From positions 1 through 34,137 of the IMG/VR virus record IMGVR_UViG_3300010883_000189: a stretch of 34,137 bases of DNA; one strand, written 5' to 3'. A program made the position numbers and the translations under genes. This document shows, piece by piece, positions 22,801-31,800 of this stretch; the first letter of the stretch is position 1; each line of letters begins with the position of its first letter. The notes under the pieces are model-generated. The model was not told the origin of the DNA. It saw only the letters and a program-made list of their open reading frames with translations, and made no database searches. Origin of the DNA: a virus.

Positions 22801-25800
22801 TACTCCTACAAAATTAGGATTATATCCAAAGTATACACCAGAAATTTATACAGATAAAACTTATATTACTCCTACTAAAATTATTCAAGGGCATGACGGA
22901 AGTAAAACTAAAGCGTTTGACGATTACCGTGATGAGTTATTATTAGAATTAGAAAAAAGAATCTATAACAATATCAAAGTTGAATATAATAGAGATATTT
23001 TTGACAACACTGAATTTAAACCAGGTGCATTTAGAAAAACAGATTTTACATTAGATCAATTTACTAGTGTATTAGATGATGACTTTAATTACTGGTCTAA
23101 CTTATATTCAGTAAACTATTTAAATAATACAACATCAGTGGAAGGCGAAATATTTTCGTACAATCACAACTCAGGGATAGATACAGTTAACGGTGAAATG
23201 TTACCAGGATCGTGGAGAGGAATTTATAAAAAGTTTTTTGACACAGATCGTCCACACACTGCTCCATGGGAAATGATTGGATATTCTGAAAAGCCTAGTT
23301 GGTGGGAAGGCCGTTACGGAGCCGCACCTTACACTTCAGGTAATGATATTCTTTGGAATGACCTAGAAAAAGGTTTTGATTTTAACAAACAAAAAGCAAA
23401 TCCAGTATATGTGAGAACAGGATTAAGTAAAATTATACCTGTAGACGAATACGGGGATTTAAAATCACCTTTACAATCAAATTTAGTAAAGAACTTTATT
23501 ACAACTAATATTGGGCATGATTGGATCTTTGGTGACATGGGTCCATCGGAGTATTCATGGAGATCAAGTAGTTGGTATCCGTATGTTGAACAAATTGCTT
23601 TAGCATTACTGAAACCTGCAAACTATCTTACAGCACAATATGATACTAGTCAAAATAAAGTTTCGCCAAGCGGCAATATTATATACAACAGTACAGGAAA
23701 GATTTTAGATTTTACAGATGTAAAAACACATACATTGTATTATAATAACGTAAGATATTTTGGATCAGGATATCATGTATTTGTAGTTGACTATATGAAA
23801 CAAGCAAATCAAGATGTGCTTACAGGTTATGCTAGTAGACTTACAAAAACAAGTATGAACCTAACATACAAAACAGGTGCATTTGTTAATAAAGATAGAC
23901 TTAGAGTCTTACTTGAAAGTGCTAATCCAAATTCTCCTGATAAAAGTATTTTCCTTCCAGATGAAAATTATGAAATTGCATTTAGAAAGTCTAATCCGGT
24001 TTATACTGCTAGTATATCTGGTGTAGTTGTAGAAAAAGTTGATAAAGGATATATGGTCAGAGGTTATGACAAATATAATCCTGTGTTTAACATTTACCCT
24101 GCAAGACTAGGTCAAAATGATCAAGCAGTTAATATTGGTGGTGTTGAAGCAAACTTTATTATATGGACAGAAGAAAAGTTTTATGGTGCACAACAAATTG
24201 TACAATACGAAGGTTCATATTACAGAGTAAAAGAAGACCATACCGCACAGCAACAATTTGATGGTAGCAAGTATACTAAACTTGTTGAGTTACCAACAAC
24301 AGGCGGAGCGGCGGCTCAAATACCTACATTGTTTGAAGACAGATTAGTTAAAGTACCATACCAAACAGTGTACAGTAACAAGCAAGAAATTTACAACTTT
24401 TTACTAGGATACGGACAGTATCTTGAGAGTATTGGATTTAAGTTTGAATCTCAAATCAACGAACTTGGTGAGAGCAGTGATTTTAAATTTAGTGGAAAAG
24501 AATTTTTATATTGGACTACACAAAATTTTGCAAAAGGAAGTGTTATTACACTAGCACCGTTTGCAAGAGATATTTCTTTTGAATTTTCAACAGGACAAGT
24601 AGATAATGTTTTAGATACATTCTATGAATACTCTATATACAATGCTGGCGGAAACCCAATAAGTAGAAAAAACATAAGCACAGTTAGATCTAGCGGAAGA
24701 TTTACATTAAAGCCAGTAGACACGCAAGAAGGTATTTTTAATGTACAATTAAATCTTATACAAAAAGAACACGTTATTGTGTTTGACGATAAGAGTGTAT
24801 TTGGTGATATAATATATGACCAAGAAGCAGGTTACCGACAAGAACGTATTAAGTTAATTGGATTTAAAACTACAGAGTGGGATGGCGATTTATATTCACC
24901 AGGATTTGTTTATGATGAAGCAAAGATTTCTTCCTGGGCTCAATACAGAGATTATAATCTTGGCGATGTTGTAAAATATAAAACAAAATTTTATACTGCA
25001 AAAAGTTTTATTGCAGGTGCAGAAACTTTCGTTTACAATAGATGGGCTTATTTAAATCAAGCACCAACAGCAGAGTTACTGCCTAACTTAGATTTTAAAA
25101 TTAGCAGTTTCCAAGATTTCTATAACTTAGATACAGAAACATTTGATGAAGCATCAAGTAAGTTATCGCAACATTTGGTAGGATATCAAAAAAGAACATA
25201 CTTAGATAATCTTATACAAGATAATACAGCACAGTATAAGTTTTATCAAGGATATATTAAAGAAAAAGGTACAATAAATGCTATTGATAAAATATCTCGA
25301 TTAAAGATTGATGATGTACAAACAGATATTTCAATTGACGAAGAATGGGCATTTAAAGTTGGTAGTTTAGGAAGTAACTCAACTGTTAAAGAAATTGAAT
25401 TTACCTTAGACGAAAGTTTAAATTTAGAAAATCCACAAGCATATGATTTTGTAAGTTCTATAAATGCAAATACTACGCCAGGAAATAATATACAAATTAC
25501 TGCAAACAATATTGCTGTAAAACCAGTTGACTATGATAACAATCCATGGCCAACTACAACACTTGATACTACAGCAGGAATTACTAGTGATTATCTTAAT
25601 CAACTGCCAGTTGCAGGATATCCTAGATTAGATGATATTCCAACAACCTCAGTAAACTATTCAGATCTAATTGGTAGCAGTGTTATTAACCAACTTGATG
25701 ATAGTGATCTAATTTGGGTAGCAAAGGACAAAGACAAAGATTGGAATGTGTATCAGTTACAAACAATTCCAGCAAGGGTAATTCAAACAGACGACATAAA

Positions 25801-28800
25801 AACTGAATTCTTAGATAACGAAATAACACTAAACACAGATATTCCACACAATTTAGTTGTTACTCAAATTATTAGTATTAAAAGTTTTTCAGAAGGTGTT
25901 GATAATGTTTACCTTGTAAAAAGAATTAACTCACCCACACAGTTTGTAGTTGAAGGAAATGATACTAGTATTACATTAGATGATAGTACATCGGGAGAAA
26001 TTTTAGAATTTATTTCTAACAGAGTTAGTAATCCAGATGATATTAACAATATTAAAAATGTATCAAACATAGAAAATGATTCACTTATGTTTGTAGACAA
26101 TGATGGTACTAACAAATGGGCAGTATATAAAAAGACAAGAGCATTTACAGAAAACAAATGGGGTTCTCCAAACCCTATCACTAAACAAAAGTTTGGTTAC
26201 AATATTGCTTCTGCAAATTTAGGCAGGACTATTGTTGTAGCGGCACCGAAGTTTGGCGATGAAGGTCAAATTTATATTTTAAACAGAGAATTTAATACAG
26301 GAATTCAAACACTACAAGTAACACAAGGGTTTGCTATTTCAGATAACGCAAGTGATAATATTGTTAGTGATGCAGGCTTACCTGCACTTGGAACAAGTTT
26401 AGCATTAAGCAATGACGGAACAGTATTAGTAGCAGGTGCATCAGAAGCAAGTAACTTTAAAGCGGCCGATGATAGTACATATGCTAGTGGATTTAGAGTA
26501 AGCGTTGGTAATATTAATGTTGCTCCTAGTGCTTTAGATAGAGAAGGTGTTGTAACTTTACACACATACGATACTGCTGAAAACTTGTTTAAAAGAAATT
26601 ATGTAATTGGGTGTAGTGAACCAGAAAGTGATTTGCATTTTGGTGCAAGTGTACTAGTATCAAATACAAAGTTGTTAGTTGGTGCTCCAGGTAAAACTAA
26701 CTTCCAAGGTAAAGTTTACATATATGATAAAACTACAAGACCAGACGGTAGTACATTAGATTGGGATTTAAGTGATCACCATATTTTATCAATTCCAAAT
26801 AGTAGAGACGGAGATAAATTTGGTTCATCTATGACTGCTAACAAAGATCTTAGTATTGTTGCTGTATCGGCTCCAGGATATGAAGAAGAAGGAGACGATA
26901 GTACAGCAAACAAAGGTGCAGTATTCATATACAGTTTAGATTCAAGTAACGAATATCAACTAATCCAAACATTGAGTTCAGCAACACTTAACCAAATTGA
27001 TTCAGGTGATAGTTTTGGTTACTCATTGGACATGAGTGATAACGGAACTACACTTATAGTATCAGCACCATACGATGATCAAAATACTATTAACAGCGGA
27101 GCATTATATTACTTTAGTAAAGAAGTAACTGCTGACAGCACACAAGATATGTACACATACCAACAAACTATTTTTAGTCCTCTTAAACAAGTACAAGAAC
27201 AGTTTGGAGCAAAGGTAAGTGTAAATGAAGACGGAACCGGATTTGCTGTGTGGAGTCAACATGGTCAGAATCGATTAACAACAACATTTGATAAATTTAC
27301 ACTACTAGATGATAGTTCACTAGGTAAAACTACAAGAGAAACTACATTTGATAGTCAGAGTTTAAACGTAGTTGATGAAAATTATGCAAGTGGTACAGTA
27401 TACACATATACAAAATTAAACACTAAATTTGTTTATGGACAACAATTAAGTTCAGACACAACACAAGAATTTGATGAGTTTGGTCGAGGTCTTATATACA
27501 CAGGTAATTCATTGTTAGTTGGAGCACCTAATAGTAAGACAGCAGATCTTACTGATGATATTGGTAGTTTGTTTGTATATCAAAAAACTGGATCAAGTGG
27601 TTGGAATAAAATTAGAACACAGGATGATCCTACAGATCCGTATAGTGTTAAAAAATCTTTCACATTTAACACATTAAAAAATGATGTAAAGGACTTTTTA
27701 GAAACTATTGACCCTGTAAAAGGAAAAATTCCATATCTAGCAGAAAAAGAAATTTCATTCAAAGCAAACATTGACCCTGCTTCATATACTACAGGCGACA
27801 CTGGCGTAACAGTTAAACCAACCACAGCATGGACAGAAGAACATGTTGGCCAACTATGGTGGGATTTAAGTACTGTAAGTTATATTTGGTATGAGCAAGG
27901 TGATACAGAATATAGAAAAACAAACTGGGGACAACAATTTCCTGGCAGTTCAATTGATGTGTATGAATGGGTTGAAACAGATCTTTTACCAAGTGAATGG
28001 TTAGAACTTTCGGTCACACAACAAGGACAATCAGCAGGAGTTAGCGGAACACCTAAATACAATGATAACACACTTGTACAGAAAAACATTTATAATTTTA
28101 CTAGTGGCGGATTTGAAACTAGATATTACTATTGGGTTAAAAATACTGTAACAGTTCCTGATGTAAAAAATCGCGATTTACCAGCAATTGAAGTTGCAAA
28201 TATTATTAATGATCCTAAAACATATGGAATCAAAAGTATTCAACTTTTATCTAAAAATGCAATCAGTATTAGCAATGTAAAAACAACACTTGATGACAAA
28301 GATGTTTTTTTAAGTGTGCAATACAGTAATGTAGATACTGATATTCCAGAACACAACGAATGGCAGTTAATTAGTGAAAATCAAGATAAAAAAATTGAAA
28401 ATACTTTATTAGTTAAAAAACTTATTGACAGTGCAGTTGGATATGACAGTGAAGGTAATCCTGTTCCGGATCAAGCACTTCCGGTACAACGAAAATACGG
28501 AATACAAGTTCGTCCTAGACAAAGCATGTTTGTTGATAGACTAGATGCACTTAAATCTATTATCACATTTACAAACGAAGTAATGAGTAATACTAGAGTT
28601 GTTGATACTAAAAATATTACTGCACTATCTGAAAAAGATCCTTTACCTGTATCAGGTAGCGGAAAATGGGATATACAAATCGACGACTATGACGATTTAT
28701 CACAAGTAGGTACAGAAGATTTAACAACAGCAACAGCAACAGCAAATATTGTTAACGGTAGAATAACTTCTGTAAACATAACCAATGCTGGTAAAGGATA

Positions 28801-31800
28801 TAAAAATGCTCCTGCAATTACTATTTCAGGTACAGGCACAGGTGCAAAATTACAATCTGTAATTGATGCTCAAGGTAAAATAACAGCAATCAATGTTAAT
28901 AAAACAGGTAAAGATTACACAGTTGCTAATTTAGATATTAGACCATTTAGAGCATTAGTTAAACTAGACTCAACAGCAAATAATAATTGGACAATATATC
29001 AATGGCAAGCAAGTACTAAACTTTGGTCAAGAACAAATACACAAACATTTGACTTGACACGTTTTTGGAAATATGCAGACTATACACTTGCAGGGTTTGA
29101 TGTTGATTCGATTATTAATTACAAACTAAAAGCAACATACGAGTTAAACACTATTACACCAGTAGTTGGAGAGTTAGTACAAGTTGACAACGCTGGAGAC
29201 GGTAATAAAATTATTCTTAAAAGAGTAGTTAGTAATGGTACTTTTGATGAGTCATATGACTTAATGTATAAAGCAAATAGTACAATACAGTTTAACGAAA
29301 GTGTTTATAATTACGAATTATTAAACTTTGGTTTTGCAGGTCAAGAAAATTATGACGTAAACTTGTTTGACAGTGAGCCAATACAAGAAACACGTAGAGT
29401 TTTAGAAATTATTAGAGATAATATATTTGTAGACGACTTAAAAACTAATTGGAACAAACTATTCTTTATTGCAGTAAGATATGCATTTTCTGAGCAGACA
29501 TTTGTAGACTGGGCATTCAAAACTAGTTTCATAACTGTAGATAATAAACTTGGCGGCTTTAGTAAAAAGTTAAATTACAAATTAAGTGACCCAGGATATA
29601 TTGAACAATATATTAATGAAGTAAAACCTTACAGAACTGTAATTAGAAACTTCTATAACAGTTATAGTCAAGTAGAAAACACACCTGTAAGTAATACAGA
29701 TTTTGATTTACCAAGTTATTGGGACGAGGAAAACAAAGTATTTGTTGCTCCTAAGATTACTGATGATAAAATTACTACTGAACCCTATGTTAATTGGTTT
29801 GACAACTACAAATATAATATTGGTAATGTAAGTGTTACTGATGACGGTCAAGGTTATACTGAAGCACCTGTGGTTATCATTAGTGGCGGTAGATCTAACA
29901 AACCTAAAATTATACAAACTAATCAATATAGACCATTAGTAACTACTGATTACACTGACAGCAGATTTTATATTAAAACAACAAGTATTCCAGATCACGG
30001 ATTTGCTAGAAACCCAGGTACCTTTGCTGTAAAATCGCAAAACTTTACATTTGAGATTTCTAGAACTCCAGTTGAAGCAGATACAAAAGTTAAAACTCCT
30101 ATGGGAGCAATTGGTGTTGCAGTAAATGGTGTTGTATTCCATAATCCAAAAGCAAATCAAACTGAAATGAGAGCAGGGGTTGATTATACAATTAATGCTG
30201 TTCATGCAGGAAAACGTTTAGGCATAGACGACGGATCAGGACATCCGCAAGAAGATGGAATTTATCATTATCATGCAGATCCTAGTTTAATGTATACAAA
30301 AGATGCTACAGCACATAGTCCGTTGTTGGGATATGCACTTGATGGTTATCCAATTTATGGATCTTATGGTTGGAATACTAAATCAGGAAGAAGTAATCCA
30401 AGAATAATGAAATCAAGTTATTCGTTAAAAACAACTATACGTTCAGATGGTAGTAATCATGATGGAACATATGTAGAAGATTACGAATACATTGCAGGAT
30501 TAGGAGACTTAGATGAACACAACGGTAGAACTTGTAACACACCCGAGTATCCAAATGGAACATACGCATACTTTGTAACTGTAGATCCTACAGACACTAC
30601 AGTTCCAGCATATCCATATATTGTTGGTCCTACATATTACGGTGCTCCTTTATTACCTAATGGAAATAAAGTTTTACCAGGAGAAGCATTTGTAGATGCA
30701 ACGGCAGTAGCATACATATCACGTGGTATTGTTAGAGAGATTGTTCTTACTAATCCAGGTAGTGGTTATGTTAGTGCTCCTCTTGTTACACTTGCTGGCG
30801 GCGGTGGTGAAAATGCTGTAACACGTACAGCAAAAGCATATGCAAGATTAGAAAACAAAAAAGTTAGAATAAACGCATTAAGTATGAAGTTTGATAGAGT
30901 TGCTAACAGTCATTTAATTCAAAGCCAAACACAAACAGATACATTTACTGCAACACAAGGACAGATCAAATTTAAATTAACATATATTCCAACGCTTGAC
31001 AAACGTCAAATCAATATTAATATTGCAAATGAAACTGTATATATTGAAAATTATGATGTAAGCATTGTTACTTTAAAAGGTCAAACGTATAAAAAACAAG
31101 AAGGATACATTATCTTTAGTGTTCCTCCGGGAAAAGGTAAATCTGTATCTATAACATATAAGAAGTCAATTGACTTGATGCAGGCAACTGATAGAATTAA
31201 TTACTATTACAATCCAACAGCAGGCATGCGTGGTAAAGATCCATCGCAGTTAATGACTGGTGTTGAATACGATGGTGTTAAAGTACAAGGATTAGAGTTT
31301 GATATTAGCGTAGGCTTTGATGGTCTTCCATGGTTTAGTCATGGTTGGGATACATTCTCAGGAACAAACACTGACTTTGCTTTCCGTGCAGATGGCAGTA
31401 CACAAACATTTACACTACCATACACACCAACAGCAGGTCAGGAGATAAATGTTTACTTTGATAATGTAAGACAAGATCCAACAAACACTCCAACAATTAC
31501 AGGAGACGGAAATACAACTGCATTTACATTAGACATAGGTGCTCCAGATGGTACTCTTGTTGTGTTTAGGCAAAAAGAATCAGATGGTTCGTTAGTTCCA
31601 ACTGATGTTAATAACTTAGATACAATTTTACAAGGTGGTAACTTCCAGTATTCAACAGCAACAGGACAGAATCCTGAGGACATTGATATTGACGGTGATG
31701 GGTTTGTAACAGTTGATACATCACATGCACCAGAAGAAGTTGTTCCAGGGCAAACATTTGATAGTTTAAGTATTAGTGTTTACAATTCACCAGCAGATGG

